The translations under genes and the position numbers were made by a program. Of a stretch of DNA of 64,000 nt, positions 1 through 12,000 are shown piece after piece (position 1 is the stretch's first letter; the number at the start of each line of letters is the position of its first letter). The notes beneath the pieces were generated by a model. It ran no database searches, was not told the DNA's origin, and saw only the letters and a list, made by a program, of their open reading frames with translations. The DNA is from Bicyclus anynana (taxonomy: Eukaryota; Arthropoda; Insecta; Lepidoptera; Nymphalidae): positions 8,149,355-8,213,354 of the forward strand of contig NC_069104.1 in NCBI RefSeq assembly GCF_947172395.1, given 5' to 3'.

Positions 1-2630
1 TATTTTTAAAATTAAATTGGGTTTTTAATATAGGCTCATTATTTTAAATTAAGCATTATTGATCTAATGCTTAATCTAAAATAATGAAACATTTAAACTT
101 TAATACAAAATTCTCAATTAACCAAGAGTTAACGACAAACGTATCATGAGGGGATTTAGCTTTTTTTATTCAATGACATGTTCTCCCTATAATAAATTGA
201 CGAATAACGGTCCAGTCTAGGATGGATGGATTTAACATTAACCATGGACAATGGTTTAAGTACCTACCACACCAAACCCGAGCTGATTTCGAAATTTTGA
301 AATATAGTTAAAATCCGACAATAGCGCTTTTGTCAAACGGGGTATGACGTAGAGAGAAAAGTCAATAGACGAATAGAATCCATCCATCGCAATGTTATGC
401 ATGAAATTGACCTAACAACTTGCAAATTATAAGTAACCAGCAACAGTTAGCTGGTAACTTATAACATATTTTAGTAATTGGTGGTTCTATTTCGGGATAT
501 TAATTTAACAATTTTGAACACAACGTGCACCAGTTATTAATTTAAAAAAAAATGCCGATCTCGAATTTTTTGTAGTCGAATTACTAGATAAAATAACAGC
601 TATTTTTTTTTTTGATAAATACACTCGTGCTACAGTAGGGGTGCTTTGATTTAATGTTACTTTTTGGGACTGGCACTTTATCATACGAATCATCTCCATA
701 TAATAAAGTAACAGTCCTTACCCTCTATAAATATGTTAATTGATAATAATGTAAAAGTAATCCCAAACTTAAAACTACCTGCATTTTAAACTGCACAATG
801 TCTTGGTATAAAGGAACCGTAAATCGGCATTATATAATAAGTCCACTAGGTATTTTAAATATGCTTAAACGTATTACGTATAGTAAGTGCACATTTTATT
901 ACGTATTAATACGTATGGAAAGTGCACATTATTTGACATTTTATTTATTTAAGGTATATATAAGTACCGACTTATATGGTTTCTAATGCCATTAGACAAA
1001 ATAATTGATTTAAGGTATCTTAAAAAGATAAAGCCATTTTTAAAAATGGCAATTCTCCAATATATACATCAGAAAGCCATTGAGATGTTATTATTTACAA
1101 AACACGCAGTTGCGTCAAAGAGCGACTTATTAATTTTACAATCCTATGCGTAGGACTGTAGGACAGGACAGCAGATGCATGATTTAATGCGAAATAATAT
1201 TTACCTATACTTAAAAAAGCTTTAATAATTATTCATTTATTGTTTTCATTAAAGATATGCTGACCTTTTCAAAGTCTTGTGCTACTTTCATTCAAATATC
1301 ATGTTAAATGCAGGTTGGCGATCATATTAAATATTTTAGCTATTTTATAATTTGAATAGTATCCGCAGTGTCAGCAGGTTGTTACTGATCGTTAGATCCT
1401 TTTAGGTTTTATTTAAAATATAATCAAAAGCATTTTTAGAAATTTTGATCATCTATCAAATAATTAATTATTATGCATTTAATGCACAACACGTAAGAAG
1501 CTACGCTTTTATAGAACAAATGTCTCAGTTGATATTCGTTTTACTCCTTTAAATATAATAACATCTCACTGGTAGACTATAGCATGCATGTAGTGTTCAC
1601 TTAAAGAGGTATTTATGGTTGATAATAATTATATAAATATGCTTTTTGATATTAACACAGCCATATTTTACTACGTATTACAGTTACAAACTAAGCTTAG
1701 CATAGGTAAATATAAAACACTTAACTATTACATATTGTCTAGATATCGGAATGATTTCAACTGATTTGAAGTGTTAACAATAAGTTTAGTTAATTTTTTA
1801 AAGAATATTTTTCATGTCTGTTTTAAATATTCCCATTCCCCTACAATTAGTCGGAAACACTGTGTGCGGGCGGGGATCGAACCCATTGTGTTGTGAGTGG
1901 GTTTTACCACTCAGCTATTTGAGAATTAACTTTTACCTATCTATTGTTAACTTTTCGATCCAGTATGAAGATTTATCGCTTGAGCAGACTGTGCCAATAC
2001 CCTGTTGCAAAAATATTACTACTGGATATCTATTATTTTACGAGTAAAAATTACAATCAGTCATGTATTATGTAGTAAAATTAGATTTCCTTGAGCAATA
2101 AACGCTCACAAAATGGATTATTGAGAAGTGGCTTTAGGCCAGTCATCTTCTTGGGTTCAAAAACTAGTTATCAGAAGACATAATAACCATGGAGTCTTCT
2201 CTGGTTCGAATCAAAACTTCCATCATGTTTATGATTTTATTTCTTAAAAAAAAAAAATATTTGATTTATAATTTGCAGAAGCAAATTTCAAGGCGGCCGC
2301 TATACCCAAAAGCCACTAATCTTCTAACCCCACAACCCTGCATAAAACCTAAATTTAGGCACATATTAACGGCTAACACAGATATATTAAAACAGATTGG
2401 TCTCTGCTAAAAGAATCATTTGAAAAATCAGCATTCTTTCGTGAGAAAATTCCGACGTATTTTCTGTTCTGTCGTAACATAATAACGTAATGAAGTCTTA
2501 AATGCTAATTAAAACAATACAACACGGGAGCAACTTTTAACACTAAAATATAATCAGTACAGTGAGCGGGTTTTAGAGCAATTGATTGCTTTTACACTGA
2601 ACGATATCGTTACGATTCGTTATCTTGTCT
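1..2630. other. Downstream flank of shade, no gene seen
   Basis: This AT-rich stretch lies beyond the 3' end of the shade gene. The open frames here are short and low in complexity, and none resembles a known protein. A tRNA-like remnant in minus orientation lies at about 1858-1925 (box-B-like GGTTCGATCCCCGCCCG on the minus strand), probably an old SINE head. Poly-A/T runs occur near 541 and 601. I see nothing else that can be supported. Confidence 0.5.
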
Positions 2631-2631
2631 A

Positions 2632-2637
2632 TTTATT
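2632..2637 (-). promoter_or_regulatory. Candidate polyadenylation signal of shade
   Basis: AATAAA on the minus strand, about 300 nt beyond the shade stop codon at 2941-2943. It is the first canonical hexamer I found downstream of the stop, so it would give a 3' UTR of roughly 0.3 kb. The motif is common in AT-rich DNA, so it is only a candidate. Confidence 0.3.
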
Positions 2638-2940
2638 AAAGTTGTTTAACATCTGTAATTATCACACTACTACTCGTAAAACTTCAAAAGGCCCTTAGAA
2701 ATCTAGAACAACCCACATGCTTAGAATTATTTTAAAGAATAATAACCTCATCTTCTAAATACGACTACAATTCCTTCTCCAAATAAATCTTATATTAGAC
2801 TGAAAAAGCCCATTTGTTTAACTCTTTATGTCTGTGCTTGCCCCTATTTTGTAATATCGTAACGTTAACGTAAAGTGGAAAAGCATAAAATATGACAAAG
2901 CAAGTATCTTGCCGCAAATAATAACAACTGGGGCAGTGGT

Positions 2941-3045
2941 TCACCACTCGACTAGCCGCAGAGATACCGGTGACTTCGGCGATAGCAAGAAGTCGAACTG
3001 GATGTCAAGTTCACCGTCGTACTCCACTCGCCAGTGCTGCAATAT
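2941..3045 (-). CDS. shd: shade exon 9 (last coding exon)
   Basis: This exon encodes 34 residues and a TGA stop. It begins ILQHWRVEYDGEL, runs through FDFLLSPKSPVSLRL and ends VEW. That is the C-terminal beta-hairpin region of shade; Drosophila shade has FEFLLAPKTPLSLRL at the same place. The acceptor is TTCCGCAG|ATATTG and the phase is 0, matching the phase-0 donor of exon 8. The exon is short and was found by searching for the missing tail. Its GC content stands out against the AT-rich surroundings. An antisense open frame at 2909-3160 is only its shadow. Confidence 0.93.
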   Translation of the reverse strand: MLQHWRVEYDGELDIQFDFLLSPKSPVSLRLVEW

Positions 3046-6000
3046 CTGCGGAATTAGAATACTTAATCATCATCAGTTTTCAATGCTCCACTATAACATA
3101 AGTGATATAGAAAATTGCAAAATATGTAACCTTACTCACAATACGGGAGAGGAAAAGTGACGGGCCATTCGGGATATTTACAGAAAGGGTACGCGTCATG
3201 CTCTTTTATGATTATACTTTCAATCTGTCTATTGACTTCTCTATCTACGTATGACGACGATTTCCAATTTGACAGTACAGCGCCATCGTACCGGACACGG
3301 AAATAAGAAATTAGCTTTATCGTTTTATGTTTCCTATGTTGTGTGGTACCGTAAATCGTTGTGTCTGCTATGATGACCATAAAAGTATGGTTACTTGCCG
3401 CCATATTATGGTGGCTACCCACGGATGGCCTTTGGTTTGTGTGGTTGTGTCGCTTTGCCGCAAATATTACACACGTTATCGTGGTTAACAACAATTTTAA
3501 AATTACTTATTTACTGTAGCCATAGAACATTAAAGTTTATCACCACAGCTAATTAGAGTCAACTAGAAAAATATGAGTCCATCAAACTCCTTATCTCTAA
3601 CAAATATGATAATTAATTAAAATTGAACCTGAAACCTTATTCAGCTGGTCGTGCTATGGTTCTCAGAGGTCCTGGGTACGATTCTCGGGTAACTTCAGGA
3701 TTTATTATTTTGTAAATTGACTCAGGTCTGGTAGTAGCTAGGTATAGACCTTGCTTAGTTAATGCCCTACCGGCAAAGGCATAGGTAGGTACCACCAAGC
3801 GATTTAGCGTTCCGGTACGATGCCGCGCAGAAACCGTTATAGGTATTATAAACTTTAATCTGTTCCTAATAAGCCAGCTTCTATCTTAGACATGCATCGT
3901 TACTTAATATCAGCCCCTGTAAAATAGACAAATGTTAGGGGAAATTTATTTGCTATCGATAGGTCACGTGATCAAGATCTGTCGTTCCAATACATTTTTC
4001 TAGTTTTCGAAGAGTTTGCGATCGTAGAAAGAGAAACGACGCGCCACTTGGCTACAGGGCAGGTTAGATCGCAGTCAAGGGTTAACATTCTCAAGCGCAC
4101 ACCAAACTTGATGAAAAACTTGATCATGTGGGGCTGGCGTAAGCGTCGTGCACATTTGGCGATAAACTTAATCAATATGTGGTTAGCATAAGCGTCCTGC
4201 AGACTTGAGGTTTTGATTAAGTGTGGCTAGCATAAGCGTACCGTAGATTTGAAGTTTGGATTATGTGTGGCTAGCATAAGCGTCCTGCAGACTTGACGGT
4301 TTGATCATGTGTGGCTAGCATAAGCGTCTTGCAAACTTGACGGTTTGGTGTGGCTAGCTAGGCCTCTTGCAGATTGATGGTATAATCATATGTTGCTAGC
4401 ATAAGCTTCCTGCAGACTTGATGGTAAACTTAATCAAAATGTGAATGTGGCTAGGCAAGCCGGTAAGCGTCCTGCAGACTGACGGTTGATGGTGGCTAAC
4501 ATAAGCGTCCTGCAGACTTAACAGTAAACTTGATCAATGTGTGGCTAGCTTATAAGTCTTCCACACTTGACGGTAAACTTGATTAATGTATGGCTAGCAA
4601 GCCGACAAGCTCTACAGACTTGACAATTAACTTGATGGTGTGTGGCTGGCTTAATCTTACCTTGGCCAGTATCAAATGCAGCTCGAGCTCAACGAATCTC
4701 TTGCCCGGACACATCCTCCGGCCGCGGCCGAACGGCGCAACGATCCCGGCGGCGTGGGGTTCGCGGACGTTGATCCAGCGCTCGGGGAGATACTCGCTCG
4801 CGCGCCAGAAGTTCTCTTCTCGTCGGCAGGCGGCGCCAGTGTGCGCTAGCACGAACGTCTGGAGCGAAATATGTAAACATTCAATTCATACATTCATTCA
4901 TTCGTCACAGCTTCACGGTAAAGTGGCTGGGACTCACCAAAGATACCGAGATTTAGACTTGGACATAATATTAAAAAGGAAATTATTTTTCTATATACTT
5001 CGGTACCTAAACTCAATTTCCCAACTTGGATTATTTGTTACGACAATTTACTTCAGCAGAGGGCCTAATGGCAGGAATTGAAACAGCGCCATCTAGTAAA
5101 CGCGTAAATTCGTGATAGTAACAGTATGTAAATATTGAAAACTCCCACAAGGCACACAGCTAAAGTTAATTTGTTCGAAACCATGAGATCTCGATTCGAC
5201 AACCCCGTATTGACCCCTATAGGTAAATATTACTTGCGTAGTTTCCGTTCCCGTGATAATACAGGGATAAAATATAGCCTATGATCATCATCATTCATCA
5301 TTATCAACCCATATTCGCTCACTCTCTCACTCACTAGTGAGCGCGAGTCTCCTTTCATAATGAGAGGAAACTCAGCTCACAATGCGGATTGGCAGACTTC
5401 ACACACGCAGAGAATTAAGAAAATTCCCAGGTATGCAGGTTTCCCCACGATATTTTTCTTTCACCGTTTGAGACACGTGATAATTCATTTGTTAAAATGC
5501 ACACAACTTTAAAGTTAGAGGTGCATGCCCCAGACCGGATTCGAACCCACACCCTCCGGAAATGGAGGCAGAGGTCATATCCACTGAGCTATCATAGCAC
5601 ACTTCAGTAGATCCAGCGATTAACCTCTACAACCTCACAAAAAGTAACCTCTTTATCGTCTCATCCTATTATTATTGGTTAAAGATAAATGAAATCTGCT
5701 ACTTTATAATACCAAGTGAAAAATATCAAACCATAACGACCTTACCCCAGCTGGCAGCCGGTTGTCACCGACAGTCATGGGCGCGTCCAACAGTCTCGCG
5801 AGGAACGGCGCGGTGGGCAGCAGTCTAAAGGCCTCGTTCACAGCCGCCCGCACCGACGGCGCCGCTGACAACTCCTCGACACGCAGCTCGCCACACGCTG
5901 GTAACTCTGAGCGTATCCTCTGCTGCCAGTCCATGCGACCGCTCAACAGGTATAGCAGGAAGACCAGGCTGTTTGCCAACTGGAACATAAATAAGTACAT

Positions 6001-9000
6001 CGTATTGTTATTCGCAAGAATGTGTTCAGATCAAATCAAAAAAAATTAAAATTCATTTATTTCAAATAGGCTTAGTTTACGAGCTCTTTCGAAACGTCAT
6101 ATTAAACTTAAGACAATGGTGATAATAATCATTCGAAAACTTAAAATTAAAGTTACGAGGGTTCCAAACGCGCCTTGGTCCGAGAAGACGAGAGAGAGAC
6201 GAAGAGAACAACTAACTCAGCCAAGGTTTATTTTTTTTTTTACCACCACTTTACAAACTTATTTAAAACTAAGCACACAGTCAGACACACACACACACAG
6301 TTTTTATCATTTAAATACTCATTAACACTATAACAAGACTTTACTAAAAGCTTGCGTTTAATAAACACTTTGTACGTTTTGTTTAGGTGATGATGATCAT
6401 CACCTATATAAAAAGTTATTGTAAAGGTAGCCTTCCGTTCTTGACGACCGCGACTTGTGACCATAGATAATTATATGGAGCACTAAAGGAAGACCGAGAC
6501 CGTGTCGCGCGACCACTTTTGTTAATTGCTCCAAATAAATTCATAATAAGCAGTAGGTCGTGCGACGCGCTCGCGGTTGCAGGTCGCCAAGAACGGAAGT
6601 CTACCTTTAGGGTGAGGATCTAACAGGAGTACAAAATGTATTACATGACTGGCTACTTATATACCAATTGTAAATGGCGATAAACTAAAAAAGAAAAACC
6701 TGGCTAAGTTTGTTGTGGGCTCTTTCCGGACCAAAGCGCGTTTGGGACCGTCGTAAATTTAATTTTAAGATTGCGACTAATTATTATCACCATTATTTAA
6801 TAATATTATTACCTGATGTTTCGAAAGTGCTTGTAAACTAAGCCTAATTGAAATAAATAAATATTGATTGATTGATTGATTGGTGAATAATAAAGTAGAA
6901 AAGGGAAAAGAATGTCAAGATTCATGCATGCACTCGGGGATGGTGTAGCTTCCCAACAATGAAATATTTTTTCTAATCGTTTCAATATATTCAGAGCCTA
7001 TTCAATGCAAACAAACAATCAAATCTTTCCTCTTTAAAATATTAGTATATATTATAGTGCTCAATTTTGTATTGCCTCTTAGTTCTTACTGCTTAGTTAA
7101 TAAAAACCATGAGTTTTAATGAATTGCACCGAAAGTGTTGTAATTACAATAATAATAATTATTGTCATAACATGAACATGAAAGTCTATAATTGCTAAAA
7201 GAAATTCTTGTAAAACTAGGTCTTATATGCTTCTTTTCTTTGAAGATATTATACTTAGGTACATACTTTATGCTATCGGGTGAAAATAATGTGTACAAAT
7301 TAATTCAACGGTTTGACAAGGATTACCTACCTACTTCCTATAGATATTTTCCTCTGATATTTTGAGGAACCAGGAAAAAACCAAAATGATCACGTTCGAT
7401 TAGTTATTGAGCAATATTCAATAACAGATTTTTACCTTAACCCACTGATAGAGACATTCGATTGGATTTCCATGGCAAACGAGTTAGTTAGTTTTCCTCA
7501 AAGCGCTTGATACTTGTAAGTACAGTTGCCCTTTAGAAAATAGGGTAAGGTGTTCTATTTGCATCTATGTATACCTACTGAATGATTGGTAAGTCTATTT
7601 CTAACTACTACTACTTGTATAGTTAGCATGAATATAGAATAGATAATCAATTCAACTTTTGAAAAAAAAATTGAACCGACTTCTAATAACATCGCATGTG
7701 CTACCTTCTGAGCACTTTGAAGGCGGTACCAAGCCAGTGACGATCAGATGTAGCACAAACGGTTTTTTTTCGCTTTTTAATTAATTTTTGTGATTTTGAA
7801 GTCGGTCAATTTTTTTTATTAAAAAGATTTTATTTTTCTGTTATTAACGACTGTGTCCTAGCATACAGAATGAAAGCGCGTAATACGGGTAATTTCGTTA
7901 TTTTCATTTTAACACGAAATTTTTTAACTGATTTTCATGAAAATTCAATGGGTCCAATCTGGAAGTATACTCTTTCAAACAAAAAAAGAATTTTCAAAAT
8001 TGGTTAATAAATGACGAAGTAATGAGGTAACAAACATTAAAAAAAAATCATATGCGTCAAATTGAGACCCTCCTCTTTTTTTAAATTGGTTAAAAAATTG
8101 ATAGTTACCGTCTCAATCCCCGCGGTGATAAAGTCAATAACAGCAGCCTTCTTGTCTCGCATGTCGAGCTCCGGGTTGGCGAGGATCTTGAGGAAGATCT
8201 CCTGCATAGCGTCGTCCTGCGCCGCGCCGCGCGTGCGCGACCTCGCCTCTTCCATCAGCTCTGAGACTATCCTAGCGACATGACACTTATTATCAGCAAA
8301 CCTTTCCTTAACCGCCAACCCACATTTGTTTTATTTTACAAGTAGCCCTTGACTACAATCTCACCTGATGGTAAGTGATGATGCAGTCTAAGATGGAAGC
8401 GGGCTAACTTGTTAGGAGGAGGATGAAAATCTACACCCCTTTCGGTTTCTACACGGCATCGTACCGGAAAAGCGTTCCGATACGATGCCGTGTAGGAACC
8501 GCTTAGCGGTACGTCCTTGCCGGTAGGGTGGTAACTAGCCACAGCCTCCCACCAGCTAGACCTGGACAAATTAAGAAAATCTCAATCTGCCCAGCCGGGG
8601 ATCGAACCCAGGACCTCCGTTTTGTAAATCCACCGCGCATACCACTGCGCCACGGAGGCCGTCGTAATATTGGAAATTGGAGTAGCATGGTGGGTCTAAG
8701 CTCTATATCCCCATTTGCCGTCGAGAAATTGGAGTAGCATGGTTGGTCTAAGCTACATATTCTCTCTCCTATAATGAGCGAGGCCTCAAACAGGCTGATG
8801 ATGCTATGCATAGAGGATTATATAGAATTTAAACTGTGGTCTATTGTTTTTTCTACTTTGATAATATTGTGATTTTTAATAGTACTAAGGAGAAATTGCC
8901 TCGTTGGTCCAGTTTGTATACGATAGTATTGTACTATATTTCGGGTCTGTGTACTACTGTTTGAGAAATATATAGTACGCAAAAATACTATAATATTTTC

Positions 9001-12000
9001 AACAACTTTAAATTGTATGAACACTATCATCGAATCCGAACTTGTCTATCATTTCCGAATTTAAAATTAACGGTTTAAGAAATGAGCTTGAAAAACGTGA
9101 AAAGCATAAAATATGTCTTATTTACTTAAGACAAAAATTCTTGAAAAATGTAAATAAATATAGTGTTTCAAAAAGCCCAAGGTGGTTATTCCAGTAATGG
9201 CGTTGTTCCAACAGGTAGAGATTGAATTGAACTCACGACCTCTTAGATTTGAGTTCGGCCCTGAAGCGTGGAGTTAATGAGAATTATATAGCCTCATTAG
9301 CTCCACGTTTCAGGATTCTTATCTGATGTTAACTGATAATACTGATAAGATCTTGTGAACTTTGTATGTATCTATTACGACAATCTTTCTCCATATAGGT
9401 ACATACCTACTGATTAAATTAGATTAATTTTTTGGTTTTTCCAATTTCATCATAATTATTTCATTTTCACGACTGCCTCATTAACAATTAGTGTGTTAGG
9501 TTTGGGTTCGAGTCCCGGGCGGGGCTATAAAGTTTATGATGATCATGTATGTACTCACATATGAATGGTCTCTTCACTCCTGACGAACGTCTTGTAAAGC
9601 GAAGTGGGAGCGAACTTCCACAGCGGTGCGCCGTAGTAGGAGTCCCTCTGGGCCCTAAAATGGGCCTTCACCGCCGAAGCCAGCGCCGCCGCCCGCCCCG
9701 ACATCCAGCGCTCCAGGAAACCGAGTCTTGTGCCCAGCATGAGCCCGCATACCGCTGTAATACAATTTCCTATTAATAGTCTTCGTGACAGTGCGTGTTG
9801 CCAGTGATGACCTACGGATCCAAGACTTCGTCGCTAACTATGGGCCTTATTAGAAGGCTCAAAGTCACTCAGCGGGCGATAGAGCGATCTATGCTTGGAG
9901 TTTATCTGCGTGATCGAATCAGGATTGAGGAGATCCGCAGGCGAACCAGAGTCACGACGTTTAGTTATTTTATAGATTTAATTATTCAAATAAAAATAAT
10001 ATTTCTATCCAATTTCTATTCAAATGAAAATAATATTTAATGCTACCATAGCTACCCAAGGGCTAGGCAAGGTGCAATGCCTCGGGGCTATCAAGCTCAG
10101 CGGGCCCTCTAATCCTTACCAGAAAATCGCGATTGAAGTCGAACTGAACTTTGAAAATTTCGAAAACGGAAAGAGCTTATGAGAAAGTAGCTTAGCATGT
10201 TTATGTATTTGTATATTTAATAATTTTACTTGATAATACCTAACCAGTTTAGATAGTAGTGGGGACATTTTTTTATTTGCACCAGGGCCCTTGGTTACCT
10301 AGCTACGCCACTGTTTCCATTATTGCAACGACCGCTAAAACCTCACCACACACTCTTAAACTACAGTGGCGTAACTAAAGAGTGGTAGGGCTGGAAAAAT
10401 ACCAGGGGCCCACGGCTGGAAAGGGCCCACAGGACGCGAGGCAGCGTGCTCAGGAGTAATCTAACATTTGAATAATATGCGAGACTATTTTTCTTGTATC
10501 CAATCAAAATCACTGCTTATAAATTAATTATTATGACTTTATCTATACTAGTATTAATAATAAAAAGGTAAAGTTTTGAGGTTGTAGGGGGCAATCACTG
10601 GTTCTACAGAACTGATTTTGAAAATGCTTTTAATAATCGAAAGCTACATCTTGACCAAGTAACATAAGCTATATTTTATCCCTGTATACACTTCGGGAAG
10701 TATGCGGGTAAACCCGCGGAGCGTTTCTAGTTATTAATAAAGTGATCTATTATTCCCACAGGTACCTACTTGTCTGGTTCTTTATAATCGGAATGTACCG
10801 ATCGATTAAAAAAATACCAACACATAATTCACATCAATAAATCTCGCAAAACTTAATTGGCGTAAGAAAGCTGGTTTTTAAATACCATTGGCCATTATAA
10901 ACGAAAATCCTTTATCTCGAATGCAAAAATTCAAATTTGCATCAGAATTTTTAATGTCTTCTATGGACTTTGTTAATTTATGGCGATTTGTTCGCTTTAC
11001 CAGCGCATACATTTTTGATTGTATAAATATAGAACATTTCATTAATTATGGCTATAAATAAAGCAAAACGGCTGACAAGCTACGTATTTATGTGTTTTAA
11101 TTTGCAGAAGCACACGCATTTGTCAGAGTAAAGCTATTAAAACTTTTTTTATTGCTTAATAAGTAATATTCGGTTTCCTGCAGCTGTATTTAGTGCATGT
11201 ACAAACAGATGAGTTATCTTATTTTATATCCTTTCTTTTTCTTGTGCCTTAACGGATACGGTGATAAAATATAGCTCATGCTACTCACTGATAATGTAGC
11301 TTTCTATTAGTGACAGAATTTAAAAAATTCGATAGGACTAGCGGCCTTGAAAATTGGTTCATCCGTTTCAGAGATTAGCCCGGACAAACAAACAGATTTT
11401 TTTTTCACGTTTAATATTGTAATATATTTTAGTATCGTGTAAATTACTAGAGAAAATACAGTTATTTCGAAATCACAAAGAAACACTTCATTTATATGTT
11501 TGTAAGTAGAACAACGCCGCTTCGCAGTTTGGATCGTACCGCGTTGCAACAACCAGCTCATGACTAAGGGCCCCGAATGGGTAAGAATGGGCAGACTCCA
11601 ACCTTATATCACGTGAGTTTTAGCCGTGTTTCATAATCAAATAATACTCGTATGTATTAATATTTTAAAAGTTACAAGACGTTGGAGAATTATATAGCTT
11701 TTTTTTTTATTCTTTACAAGTTAGCCCTTGACTACAATCTCACCGGATGGTAAGTGATGATGCAGTCTAAGATGAAAGCGGGCTAACTTGTTAGGAGGAG
11801 GATGAAAATCCACACTCCTTTCGGTTTCTACACGACATCGTACCGGAACACTAAATCGCTTGGCGGTACGTCTTTGTCGGTAGGGTGGTAACTAGCCACG
11901 GCCGAAGCCTCCCACCAGCCAGACCAAAGACAAACCCTGAACGCGTCGCGATCTATACTCGACTAGCACATAGTCAGCCTTATCTATCAGGATCTATCTA

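Noticed and set aside
3132..3494. 120-residue minus-strand ORF between shade exons 8 and 9
   Set aside because: It lies in intron 8, has no P450 or other family features and no in-phase splice sites. It does not fit the phase-0 join from exon 8 to exon 9.
4590..5081. 163-residue plus-strand ORF over shade exon 8
   Set aside because: It is antisense to the haem-binding exon; the GC-rich exon removes stops in the other strand. No family resemblance.
8272..8318. Upstream extension of shade exon 6 (MAVKERFADNKCH)
   Set aside because: The phase from exon 5 requires one nucleotide before the first full codon. Only the CTAG|GATAGTC acceptor at 8271 fits and aligns with shade from other insects.
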